From a bacterium (GTDB taxonomy: Bacteria; AUK180; JAQVHJ01), in contig JAQVHJ010000096.1 in assembly GCA_028696285.1 (NCBI GenBank), positions 1-7,837 of the forward strand: a stretch of DNA of 7,837 nt, written 5' to 3'. Positions within the stretch are counted from its first letter, which is position 1. The number at the start of each line of letters is the position of its first letter. Below, in pieces: positions 1-6,546 of the stretch. Under the pieces are notes generated by a model that was not told the origin of the DNA, made no database searches, and worked only from the letters and a program-made list of their open reading frames with translations. The position numbers were made by a program, and so were the translations under genes.

Positions 1-221
1 ATTTTGCCACCTTAACAGAGGTTCCGATTCTTGAAGTCCTTATTGGGAGCGGTATGGGAAAGGGGCCTGCTCTTGCCCTGCTGTTATCCGGTCCGGCATT
101 ATCTTTACCGAACATGCTGGTTATCAGGAGTGTCCTTGGTACGAAGAAGACAGTTGTTTATGTGTCACTTGTAATTGTAATGGCGACAATCTCAGGGATA
201 ATATTTGGTTTTATATTTTAA
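1..221 (+). CDS. ArsP/DUF318-type permease, C-terminal 72 residues (5' end outside window)
   Basis: The frame is open from the window edge (first full codon at base 3) to TAA at 219-221 and encodes the last 72 residues of a polytopic membrane protein. I recognise the block LTEVPILE, then GSGMGKGPALALLLSGPALS, then LPNMLVIRSVLGTKKT, as typical of the C-terminal half of the DUF318/ArsP permease family. The tail is a hydrophobic helix (about residues 51-72). Characterised ArsP members export trivalent organoarsenicals; many relatives are uncharacterised, so the substrate here is unknown. The stop is 20 bases before the DGC-protein start, so the two are probably co-transcribed. Family assignment is fairly confident; the substrate is not determined. 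Confidence 0.85.
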   Translation, partial: FATLTEVPILEVLIGSGMGKGPALALLLSGPALSLPNMLVIRSVLGTKKTVVYVSLVIVMATISGIIFGFIF

Positions 222-241
222 AATTAAAAGGAGAAAAAAGA

Positions 242-619
242 ATGAGTGAATCCTGTTCGTGCAACTGCAGCTGCGGTGGAAATAGAATTGTATATTCCTG
301 CTCCGGCGGATCAAATGTCGGTCAGATTGCAAACGATCTTGCCAGAAGACTCGCCCGGGAAAGCTGCGCGGGGATGTCCTGTGGAATTGCATTGGGCGGG
401 GATTTAAAAGGATTTATTACAAGCGCAAGACAGTCCGATAAGAATATTTTAATAGACGGATGTCAGGTTGCGTGTTTACGCAAGGTATTTGAAAGACATA
501 ATATAACAAATATTTCGCATTTTATCATAACAGATTTTGGAGTTCAAAAGAACAAGGATTTATTTCCGGAGAGTAATTTTGTTAATGAAATTTTTGACAA
601 GTTAAAACAAAAACTTTAA
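242..619 (+). CDS. DGC-domain putative zinc-binding protein, cysteine-rich
   Basis: A 125-residue soluble protein with no signal peptide, so probably cytosolic. It resembles the DGC-domain family (putative zinc-binding, function unknown), which is named for the DGCxxxC motif seen here at residues 72-78 (DGCQVAC). Nine cysteines are present: four alternate in a short N-terminal tail (CSCNCSC, residues 5-11) and the others are at 20, 42, 47, 74 and 78. The CSGGSNVGQIAND stretch (20-32) and MSCGIALGG (45-53) also fit the family. AAAGGAG at 227-233 lies 8 nt before the ATG. The gene lies between an ArsP-like permease and a thioredoxin-like gene, suggesting a metal, metalloid or thiol-related role. 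That role is inferred; no enzymatic function is known to me. Confidence 0.85.
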   Translation: MSESCSCNCSCGGNRIVYSCSGGSNVGQIANDLARRLARESCAGMSCGIALGGDLKGFITSARQSDKNILIDGCQVACLRKVFERHNITNISHFIITDFGVQKNKDLFPESNFVNEIFDKLKQKL

Positions 620-624
620 ACCTT

Positions 625-630
625 GGAGGA
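625..630 (+). promoter_or_regulatory. ribosome binding site deciding the start of the CPKC thioredoxin
   Basis: GGAGGA, four bases before ATG 635. Because it overlaps the possible TTG start at 623, it argues for the ATG. Confidence 0.75.
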
Positions 631-634
631 AAAG

Positions 635-880
635 ATGTTAACTATTAAAGTCTTAGGAGCAGGCTGTCCGAAATGTATTAAGACAGAAGAAGTTGTAAAG
701 ACTGCATTGAAGAATTTAAATTTGGAAGCATCTGTAATTAAAGTAACAGATCTGACCGAAATTATGAATCATGGTGTAATGATGACCCCCGCGGTTGTAA
801 TTAACGATGATTTGGTTTTCACCGGGCGAGTTCCTTCTGTTACTGAAATAGAAGAGTATTTAAAAAAAATTAATAAATAA
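635..880 (+). CDS. small thioredoxin-like redox protein (CPKC), cytosolic
   Basis: An 81-residue single-domain thioredoxin/glutaredoxin-fold protein of the 'redox-active disulfide protein 2' (thioredoxin_3) type. The active site CPKC is at residues 11-14 right after the first strand (TIKVLGAG), and TP at 51-52 is the expected cis-proline site. There is no signal peptide, so it should act in the cytosol as a dithiol donor or exchanger. A TTG at 623 in the same frame would add four residues (MEEK), but that start would contain the ribosome site GGAGGA (625-630). ATG 635 lies 4 nt after that site and is preferred. It lies 15 bases after the DGC gene and 12 before the DUF1573 gene. It is a plausible electron source for the CcdA protein of the same operon. 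Confidence 0.9.
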   Translation: MLTIKVLGAGCPKCIKTEEVVKTALKNLNLEASVIKVTDLTEIMNHGVMMTPAVVINDDLVFTGRVPSVTEIEEYLKKINK

Positions 881-892
881 CAAGGATTACAT

Positions 893-1960
893 ATGAAGAT
901 TAAAAATTATTTTTACCTGTTTTTATTATTCCTCTTCATTTTGGCCTCGTGTACAAAAGAAAAGGAACCGCCCCCTATTAAAGAGGATATAAAGGTGTCG
1001 AGCGAAATAAAGAAAGAAACCCCGGAGGGGACTCCTAAAATTGAATTTGAGCAGACTGTTTTTGATTTTGGGGAAGCTGAACAGCATTCAAAGGTTACTC
1101 ATGTATTTAAATTTAAGAATACCGGGAATGCCGATCTTAAGCTTGTAAATGTCCGTCCTACCTGCGGATGTACAGTTCCGAAATGGTCAAGGGATCCCGT
1201 CCCTCCCGGCAGCACGGGTGAGATTGAAATTGTTTATAATACAGAGAATGATATAAACAGGATCAGCAAGATGATTAAAATTGAGACCAATGAACCCGAG
1301 AAAAAGATCACAACTTTGGAGATTCGAGGAAATGTCCGGGGATATTTGGTTGTATTGCCAAACAATGGAATTAATTTCGGGAACGTAGAATCCGGTTATA
1401 AGTTTGCAAGAAAGGTAAAGATCTATCCGGACAGAGCGGATTCATTGAAGATAAAACAAGTTACCAAGACAAACGGGGACTTTTTTGATTTCAAAACTAA
1501 TATTCAGAAAGACAGGATAAATAATGTTGATAAAGATGTAATGATGATAGAAGTGACATTAAAATCCGGGTATATCGGTCCACAAAGAGGGGAGATAATC
1601 GTTGAGACAGAACATACCCAAGCCCCACGATTGAGTATTCAGATTACAGCCAATATAAAGTCTAAAATTACCTTAAGCAGGAATAAAGTAAATTTATTTT
1701 TTCAGAACCAGGATTTTGTTCATGAAAATATTTTCATTTCTTCTTCGGAACAGGTTAAGATTAAAGGGGTTAAGGTTAAGAATAACCTTATCAGAACAAA
1801 ATTGAGTGAATTGGAAAGCGGGAGATTATATTCTCTGGCTGTTTGGGCTGACCTGAAAAAGAATGATTGGAAAAATATCCAGGATGAAATAATCATTCAA
1901 ACAAGTCTTGAAGGAGAGCCGGAGATAAAAATAGATGTTAACATACAAAAGAGGAATTGA
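893..1960 (+). CDS. DUF1573-domain lipoprotein
   Basis: A 355-residue predicted lipoprotein. A lysine-containing N-terminus and hydrophobic helix lead to the lipobox LASC with Cys20 as the lipidated residue, followed by a charged, Pro/Lys/Glu-rich linker to about residue 48. Residues 50-148 are a classic DUF1573 domain: FDFGEAEQ, then HVFKFKNTGNADLKL, then the hallmark PTCGCTVPKW (Cys91, Cys93), then the PPGSTGEIEI strand. Residues about 150-255 and 257-355 look like two further Ig-like beta modules, the second opening with GINFGNVESG; neither repeats the CGC motif. DUF1573 has no established biochemical function that I know of. AAGGA at 882-886 precedes the ATG. Its position before an exported thioredoxin and CcdA suggests that the Cys pair may be a redox or metal-binding client, which is inference. 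Confidence 0.9.
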   Translation: MKIKNYFYLFLLFLFILASCTKEKEPPPIKEDIKVSSEIKKETPEGTPKIEFEQTVFDFGEAEQHSKVTHVFKFKNTGNADLKLVNVRPTCGCTVPKWSRDPVPPGSTGEIEIVYNTENDINRISKMIKIETNEPEKKITTLEIRGNVRGYLVVLPNNGINFGNVESGYKFARKVKIYPDRADSLKIKQVTKTNGDFFDFKTNIQKDRINNVDKDVMMIEVTLKSGYIGPQRGEIIVETEHTQAPRLSIQITANIKSKITLSRNKVNLFFQNQDFVHENIFISSSEQVKIKGVKVKNNLIRTKLSELESGRLYSLAVWADLKKNDWKNIQDEIIIQTSLEGEPEIKIDVNIQKRN

Positions 1961-1963
1961 ATA

Positions 1964-2443
1964 ATGAAGGGTTATGTTTTAATTAGTATCATGTTTTTAA
2001 CATTATTTATTATTGGTTGTCCTGAAGATAAGCCAACCCAACCACCCCCAGTATCCTCTGAAAAAAATCCCCCCATAAAAATTGAAGTGAATACAAAGTT
2101 ACCGGAGACCGAGAATAAAAATGAAACCGTTTCTAAAACGATTAAAGAAGAGAAGGAAGAGATTAAGGTTACATTTATAGAATTGGGTTCTGTGAAATGT
2201 GTTCCATGCAAGATGATGCAGCCGGTCATGGAAGAGATAGAGAAGGAATACGCCGGTCAGGTAAAGGTGGTTTTCCATGATGTCTGGACGAAGGAAGGGA
2301 AACCGTACGGTGAGAAATATAAGGTCCGGGCAATTCCGACCCAAGTGTTTTTAGATAAAAACGGGAAGGAATTTCATCGGCATGTAGGTTTTTATGCAAA
2401 GGATAAAGTAGTTGAAGTTCTAAAGACACAAGGCGTAAAATAA
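1964..2443 (+). CDS. thioredoxin-fold lipoprotein (CVPC), extracytoplasmic
   Basis: A 159-residue protein with an N-terminal hydrophobic signal ending in a lipobox-like IIGC (Cys19), then a long Pro/Lys/Glu-rich tether to about residue 66. A thioredoxin domain follows at about 67-159. The active site is CVPC (79-82) in the context ELGSVKCVPCKMMQP, and the cis-proline is in RAIPTQVFLD (Pro125). It should be anchored outside the cytoplasmic membrane and act as a thiol-disulfide exchange protein. Only 3 bases separate it from the DUF1573 gene and 2 from the CcdA gene, and GAGGA (1951-1955) lies 8 nt before the ATG. Proteins of this kind are usually reduced by a CcdA/DsbD partner, which is encoded next. 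The domain call is confident; the lipobox is slightly atypical. Confidence 0.9.
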   Translation: MKGYVLISIMFLTLFIIGCPEDKPTQPPPVSSEKNPPIKIEVNTKLPETENKNETVSKTIKEEKEEIKVTFIELGSVKCVPCKMMQPVMEEIEKEYAGQVKVVFHDVWTKEGKPYGEKYKVRAIPTQVFLDKNGKEFHRHVGFYAKDKVVEVLKTQGVK

Positions 2444-2445
2444 AA

Positions 2446-3150
2446 ATGCTTCAAAACTTATTTGCGTGGTTATCATCCGCCATTTCAGGTAATCCTTGGG
2501 TAGCAATATTTGCTTCTTTTGTCTGGGGCGTTTTAAGTATTATATTAAGTCCGTGTCATTTATCGAGCATCCCCCTGATCGTGGGATTTATTGATGAACA
2601 GGGCCGAATCTCAACGAAGCGCGCGTTTTGGATATCATTATTCTTTTCAGGTGGAATTTTACTTACAATTGCAGTCATAGGATTAATCACCGCATTAATG
2701 GGTAGAATGATGGGTGATATAGGGAAGTGGGGAAATTTTATTATAGCGGGAATATTTTTTTTAATAGGCCTGCACTTACTCGATTTAATCCCATTGCCGA
2801 TTCCAGGGTTATCAAAACAGCCGCAATTTCAGAAGAAAGGATTATTGACAGGGTTCCTTTTGGGATTGATCTTTGGAATAGCGCTGGGTCCGTGTACATT
2901 TGCTTATATGGCTCCGATGCTCGGAGTTGTTTTTGATACGTCAAGTACAAATCTCATTTTCGGAGCATCATTATTATTTTTTTATGGAATAGGACATTGC
3001 TCTGTAATAGTATTTGCCGGGACATTTACAGAGATTCTACAGAGATTCCTGAAATGGAACGAGAAATCAAAGGGAACAATAATCATTAAGAAAATCTGCG
3101 GTGTTCTTGTCATCCTCGGCGGGATTTACATGATAGTAACGAATTTATAA
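2446..3150 (+). CDS. ccdA: CcdA-type membrane thiol-disulfide transporter
   Basis: A 234-residue, very hydrophobic protein with about six predicted membrane helices, the size expected for stand-alone CcdA rather than three-domain DsbD. The two CcdA signature cysteines each follow Pro and sit in a pseudo-symmetric pair: LSPCHLSSIP (Cys37) and LGPCTFAYMAP (Cys150). Extra cysteines occur at 185 and 218. CcdA carries reducing equivalents from cytosolic thioredoxin across the inner membrane to extracytoplasmic thioredoxin-like proteins. It starts 2 bases after the stop of the CVPC lipoprotein with only a weak AAGG upstream (2430-2433), so it is probably translationally coupled to its likely partner. 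No cytochrome c maturation genes are in the window, so a role in cytochrome assembly is not implied. Confidence 0.88.
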   Translation: MLQNLFAWLSSAISGNPWVAIFASFVWGVLSIILSPCHLSSIPLIVGFIDEQGRISTKRAFWISLFFSGGILLTIAVIGLITALMGRMMGDIGKWGNFIIAGIFFLIGLHLLDLIPLPIPGLSKQPQFQKKGLLTGFLLGLIFGIALGPCTFAYMAPMLGVVFDTSSTNLIFGASLLFFYGIGHCSVIVFAGTFTEILQRFLKWNEKSKGTIIIKKICGVLVILGGIYMIVTNL

Positions 3151-3352
3151 GGTTATCTGTGTAAATCATCATGAAGATGTTCAAAGCAGGAATTTCTTTA
3201 AAAGATAATGTATCATAGTTTTTAAATACAAGAAACAAAGATTTAATATTGATAATTATATTTTGATACATGCTGCTTAAAATTATAGTAAGGACCTTTA
3301 CAGCAGGGATTGTAAGGATTAAGAAGAGAATAATTGGACGATACTATTTTTA

Positions 3353-3374
3353 AACTCGAGTTCGAGCTCGAACT
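3353..3374. repeat. two overlapping perfect palindromes
   Basis: AACTCGAGTT (3353-3362) is a perfect 10-bp palindrome. It overlaps AGTTCGAGCTCGAACT (3359-3374), a perfect 16-bp palindrome. No T-run follows directly on either strand, so a simple intrinsic terminator is not well supported. A protein-binding site, a cruciform-forming site or the end of a small repeat element are alternatives. Confidence 0.7.
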
Positions 3375-3384
3375 GATTTATCCT

Positions 3385-3412
3385 GTTGACCGCTAACTGT
3401 TCACCATTTACT
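3385..3412 (+). repeat. four tandem degenerate heptamers, consensus GTTNACY
   Basis: Four successive 7-base units keep T at position 3, A at 5 and C at 6. Position 1 is G in three of the four, position 2 is T in three, and position 7 is C or T. Position 4 is G, A, C and T in turn. The 28 bases fit period 7 without a gap. It is a short array of unknown function, starting 10 bases after the 16-bp palindrome. Confidence 0.6.
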
Positions 3413-3560
3413 TAAAAATCCTTCAGAGGTTTATGATAAGTTATCCCGAGATTAAGACCGGGGAAGAAATGTACATAGATAGCAATGTGAAGTTTATAAA
3501 AAATAAAGCGAACATAATAATATTAATGTAATGTTTAGAACAACTCCTAATTCCTAGGCC

Positions 3561-3582
3561 GGCACTTTTACGGCACCTTTAC
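3561..3582. repeat. 11-bp tandem duplication over the kdsA stop codon
   Basis: On the plus strand, GGCACTTTTAC (3561-3571) is followed at once by GGCACCTTTAC (3572-3582), identical at 10 of 11 positions. The kdsA stop (3568-3570) lies in one copy and the last codons in the other. Since 11 is not a multiple of three, such a duplication could have reset the C-terminal end of KdsA. Confidence 0.65.
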
Positions 3583-4401
3583 AATCTTATCTATTTCTAT
3601 CAATTGTTTCAGAAGGGATTTTAGTTGTTTAAGCGGATACATATTTGTTGCATCTGAGAGTCCTTTTTCGGGTTGAGGATGGACCTCCATGAAGAGTCCG
3701 TCTATTCCTACAGCAACAGCAGCTTTTGCTAAATACGGAATTGATTCACGCATTCCGCCTGTTGATTTTCCTGTTCCGCCGGGAAGCTGTGCTGAATGGG
3801 TCGCATCGAAAATGACGGGGTATCCTAATTCACGCATAATCGGTATTCCCCGCATATCAACGACGAGATTATTATAACCGAAGGAAGATCCGCGCTCTGT
3901 CAAGATTATTTTATCATTACCTGATTTTTTAATCTTCTCTATTATATTATTTACATCCCAAGGCGCAAGGAACTGCCCCTTTTTTATATTAACCGGTTTC
4001 CCTGTTTTTGCTGCTGCAATCAAAAGGTCAGTTTGCCTGCACAGAAATGCGGGTATTTGGAGGATATCCGCCACTTCAGCAACGACGTTAGCCTGCCCGG
4101 GTTCGTGAATGTCAATTAAAAAAGGGATTTTCAGTTTATTTTTAATCGCAGCAAGTATCTGCAAACCTTTCTCCAGTCCGGGTCCCCTGAATGAATCTAT
4201 TGATGATCGGTTGGCTTTATCAAAAGAGGTTTTAAAAATAAATGTAATGTTTAGTTCAGAGGTAATCTTTTTTAATTCTTCAGCAATTTTAAAGGTAATC
4301 TTTTCATTTTCAATTACGCAAGGTCCCGCAATAAACGTAAAGGGTGACTTATCCCCGCCGATAGAAACATTTTTAGTTATTAAAATTTTTTTTGTTTTCA
4401 T
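3568..4401 (-). CDS. kdsA: 3-deoxy-8-phosphooctulonate synthase (KDO-8-P synthase), metal-dependent type
   Basis: A 277-residue protein of normal length. It condenses phosphoenolpyruvate with arabinose 5-phosphate to KDO-8-phosphate, a cytosolic step of LPS inner-core synthesis. Family motifs are clear: FIAGPCVIE (23-31), KTSFDKANRSS (57-67), FRGPGLE (71-77), RQTDLL (122-127), FGYNNLVVDMRG (174-185) and the DATHS block (199-203). Cys28, His202, Glu239 and Asp250 match the metal ligands of the Aquifex-type enzyme; the metal-independent E. coli type has Asn at the Cys position. The start codon overlaps the kdsB stop (ATGA), with AAAGGG at 4410-4415 upstream. It is the last gene of the LPS-precursor operon. 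Confidence 0.97.
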   Translation of the reverse strand: MKTKKILITKNVSIGGDKSPFTFIAGPCVIENEKITFKIAEELKKITSELNITFIFKTSFDKANRSSIDSFRGPGLEKGLQILAAIKNKLKIPFLIDIHEPGQANVVAEVADILQIPAFLCRQTDLLIAAAKTGKPVNIKKGQFLAPWDVNNIIEKIKKSGNDKIILTERGSSFGYNNLVVDMRGIPIMRELGYPVIFDATHSAQLPGGTGKSTGGMRESIPYLAKAAVAVGIDGLFMEVHPQPEKGLSDATNMYPLKQLKSLLKQLIEIDKIVKVP

Positions 4402-5114
4402 TTCTTTAACCCTTTAAGGTAATTTTCAACCCTATCCAAATCTTCTTTCGTGTCAACACTGATAAGGGTTTGGTTTACCGGTAATATTCCTATTTTAAAC
4501 CCGTTCTCTAAAATCCTGAGCTGTTCCAGTTTTTCTGCAATCTCAAGGGGTGTTTGTTTTAATTTTGTAAATTGCTTTAAAAAATCATATCCGTATGAAT
4601 AGATACCCATGTGCTTATATGCTTTTCCTGTTGCAGGGATCCTGCTTCTTGAGAAATAAATAGCATATCCGTGTCTGTTAAAAACGACCTTAACAGCATT
4701 TGGGTTATCATAATCTTCAGGATCTTTTATCTCCTTGCATACTGTCCCAACGACAGCTTCCGGATGTTTTATAAGCGCTTTTATTGCCTGGTCAACAACC
4801 GGTCCTGTCATTAACGGTTCGTCACCTTGAATATTTACTACGATATCCGCCTTCAGTTTTGAAACGGCTTTTGCAATCCTGTCTGAGCCTGACTGGCAGG
4901 ATGCCGGGGTCAATACTGCATTCCCCCCAAATCCTTCGACAGCTTTTACAATTGATTTGTCATCTGTTGCAACAATTAATTCATTTAGTAATTTAGATTT
5001 TTTTGCACCTTCCCAAACCCATTGGATCATTGGTTTTCCCAGGATTAACTCGAGCGGTTTTTTCGGGAGCCGCGTAGAACCGATTCTTGCGGGTATTACG
5101 CCGATTACTTTCAT
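4398..5114 (-). CDS. kdsB: 3-deoxy-manno-octulosonate cytidylyltransferase (CMP-KDO synthetase)
   Basis: A 238-residue protein that activates KDO with CTP to CMP-KDO, the donor for KDO transfer to lipid A. The N-terminal nucleotide-binding signature is VIGVIPARIGSTRLPKKPL (3-21). NIQGDEPLM (94-102), YFSRSRIP (153-160) and HMGIYSY (168-174) are all typical of KdsB. The segment ASCQSGSDRIAKA (71-83) fits the family's loop contacting the substrate. Both ends overlap neighbours by 4 bases (ATGA with rfaE2 upstream and kdsA downstream), showing tight coupling, and an AGGA (5122-5125) precedes the ATG. KdsA and KdsB flank the missing phosphatase step (KdsC), which is not in this window. Confidence 0.97.
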   Translation of the reverse strand: MKVIGVIPARIGSTRLPKKPLELILGKPMIQWVWEGAKKSKLLNELIVATDDKSIVKAVEGFGGNAVLTPASCQSGSDRIAKAVSKLKADIVVNIQGDEPLMTGPVVDQAIKALIKHPEAVVGTVCKEIKDPEDYDNPNAVKVVFNRHGYAIYFSRSRIPATGKAYKHMGIYSYGYDFLKQFTKLKQTPLEIAEKLEQLRILENGFKIGILPVNQTLISVDTKEDLDRVENYLKGLKK

Positions 5115-5584
5115 TTGATATTCCTGATTTTATTTATTAGTTGAGAAGTACTCTTTCCCTTTTCGAATTGGATCAATACAACCTTCCCTCCGTTTTCTTC
5201 AACTACATCTCTTCCGACAACTTCTTTTCCCTTGTAATCTGCTCCCTTTACAAGGATATCCGGCTTGATCTTGCTTATGAGGTTAAACGGGGTTTCTTCT
5301 TTAAAGAATACAATATAATCAATCATTTCGAGTGCGTCAAGGATTTCAGCTCTTTCTTTTTCGGGGAGAATTGGCCTGGAATTACCTTTTAACTTTTGCA
5401 CGGAAGAATCGGTATTAAGGCCGAGAATTAAAATGTCCCCGAGGGTTTTTGCCTTTTTCAGATATCGGATATGTCCTATATGCAGAAGATCAAAACAACC
5501 GTTAGTGAATACAATCTTCTTTTTTCTTTTCTTTTCCCGCTCGATTATCGGGAGAAGTTTATTTAGGCTGAACAGTTTTTTCAT
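5111..5584 (-). CDS. rfaE2: D-glycero-beta-D-manno-heptose 1-phosphate adenylyltransferase
   Basis: A 157-residue stand-alone nucleotidyltransferase, equivalent to the C-terminal half of E. coli HldE. It transfers AMP from ATP to heptose 1-phosphate, giving ADP-heptose for the LPS core. The cytidylyltransferase-like signature FTNGCFDLLHIGH is at residues 26-38 with the HxGH motif His35-His38. GLNTDSSVQKLKG (55-67), RPILPEKERAEIL (70-82), VKGADYKGKEVVG (112-124) and the GKSTSQLI end motif (143-150) are typical. The ATG lies 26 bases inside the end of rfaE1 without a good ribosome site, and an in-frame stop just upstream excludes an earlier start, so translation is probably coupled. The 4-base overlap with kdsB continues the operon. 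Confidence 0.95.
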   Translation of the reverse strand: MKKLFSLNKLLPIIEREKKRKKKIVFTNGCFDLLHIGHIRYLKKAKTLGDILILGLNTDSSVQKLKGNSRPILPEKERAEILDALEMIDYIVFFKEETPFNLISKIKPDILVKGADYKGKEVVGRDVVEENGGKVVLIQFEKGKSTSQLINKIRNIK

Positions 5585-6545
5585 AAGTTATTATTTCATC
5601 TTTTAACTGCTTGAGAGAGACCGTTGCAGCACCGATCTCGCTGACAACAATTCCTGCGCCGACATTTGCGAGAGCTGCGGCCGTTTCGGGTTTTGCTCCG
5701 CAGGCCAATGCTAATGCATAAATACTAATTACCGTATCACCCGCCCCGGTTACATCATAAACTTCGCGCGCTCTCGTTGGAATAAGTTTAATGGAATTCT
5801 TATTGAAAACCATGATCCCATCTTCACCAAGAGTAATGAGCGTGAAGTTCATTTTCAATTCGGATAAAATTTTCTTTCCTATTTCTTTTACGGGCATCTC
5901 GGGTTTCGCATTAAGCAGTTTATATGCTTCACTTCTATTCGGAGTCATTGAATCGACTCCTGCATAGAAAGATAAATCTCTTGTCGGATGCGGATCTGCA
6001 ACAGTTAATATTTTCCTGCGTTTTGCAAATCTGCAAACGTCCCGAATCAAATCCTTTGTGAGGAGCCCTTTATTATAATCTTCAACAATAATAACATCCG
6101 GTTTTATTTTCCGGAGTTTATTAATGATTTTATTTTTAACCTCTTGTGAAATGGGATGCCTGTCTTCATAATCAATCCTGACGACCTGCTGGGAATGGGC
6201 GATAATTCTCATCTTTAGAGTTGTTTTCCGGGAAGAGTCAACAATAACACCGTCCGCTCCGATTTTTTTCTTTTTAAACAGGTCTTTAAGCATTCTCCCG
6301 TATCCGTCATTTCCGATAACACTAAACAGATACGGTTTTCCACCGAGATCAAGGATGTTCAGCGCGACATTTCCTGCGGCTCCGATTTTATAATCATCCT
6401 TTGATACGTCAATCACGGGTACCGGCGCTTCCGGTGAGATTCTGTCAACTTTTCCCCAGACATACTTGTCAAGAATTACATCCCCTATAACAGCAATCTT
6501 CTTTCCTTTAAACAGCGGGAGAATTTGAAGAGCTTCCTTTTCCAT
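5559..6545 (-). CDS. rfaE1: D-glycero-beta-D-manno-heptose-7-phosphate kinase
   Basis: A 328-residue PfkB/ribokinase-family kinase, equivalent to the N-terminal half of HldE, which phosphorylates heptose 7-phosphate at C1. Visible motifs are GDVILDKYVWGKVDRISPEA (from about residue 21), the substrate-binding IGAAGNVA (54-61), VEDYNKG (154-160), and the catalytic VTGAGDTV block with GAGDT at 267-271 (Asp270 is the expected base). An ATG at 6554 in the same frame would add three residues, but GAGGA (6555-6559) touches it directly while lying 9 nt before ATG 6545, so the later start is preferred. The gene starts within a few bases of the galT stop and overlaps rfaE2 by 26 bases. Split kinase and transferase genes are common outside Enterobacteria. 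Confidence 0.95.
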   Translation of the reverse strand: MEKEALQILPLFKGKKIAVIGDVILDKYVWGKVDRISPEAPVPVIDVSKDDYKIGAAGNVALNILDLGGKPYLFSVIGNDGYGRMLKDLFKKKKIGADGVIVDSSRKTTLKMRIIAHSQQVVRIDYEDRHPISQEVKNKIINKLRKIKPDVIIVEDYNKGLLTKDLIRDVCRFAKRRKILTVADPHPTRDLSFYAGVDSMTPNRSEAYKLLNAKPEMPVKEIGKKILSELKMNFTLITLGEDGIMVFNKNSIKLIPTRAREVYDVTGAGDTVISIYALALACGAKPETAAALANVGAGIVVSEIGAATVSLKQLKDEIITYEKTVQPK

Positions 6546-6546
6546 G

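Larger units (their letters stand above)
3151..3567. other. 417-base gap between convergent operons, no convincing gene
   Basis: The sequence is AT-rich with stops in all frames. It separates the 3' ends of the plus-strand redox operon and the minus-strand LPS operon. I see no classic GC-stem plus T-run terminator for either operon. The structure I can see is two overlapping palindromes (3353-3374), a run of four degenerate heptamers (3385-3412), and an 11-bp tandem duplication reaching into kdsA (3561-3582). Confidence 0.7.

Noticed and set aside
623..634. TTG start for the CPKC thioredoxin at 623
   Set aside because: The start would contain the ribosome binding site GGAGGA; ATG 635 has proper spacing and begins at the natural first strand.
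1972..2429. Minus-strand ORFs opposite the CVPC thioredoxin gene
   Set aside because: They are antisense shadows of a gene with clear thioredoxin motifs, without ribosome sites or recognisable domains.
3151..3240. Terminator for the redox operon after ccdA
   Set aside because: Only 4-bp stems (for example GATA/TATC near 3205) can be drawn and none is GC-rich with a directly following T-run.
3433..3531. 32-codon plus-strand ORF in the intergenic gap
   Set aside because: The nearest AGAGG is only 3 nt from the ATG, the protein resembles nothing I recognise, and the reading frame is short enough to occur by chance in this AT-rich stretch.
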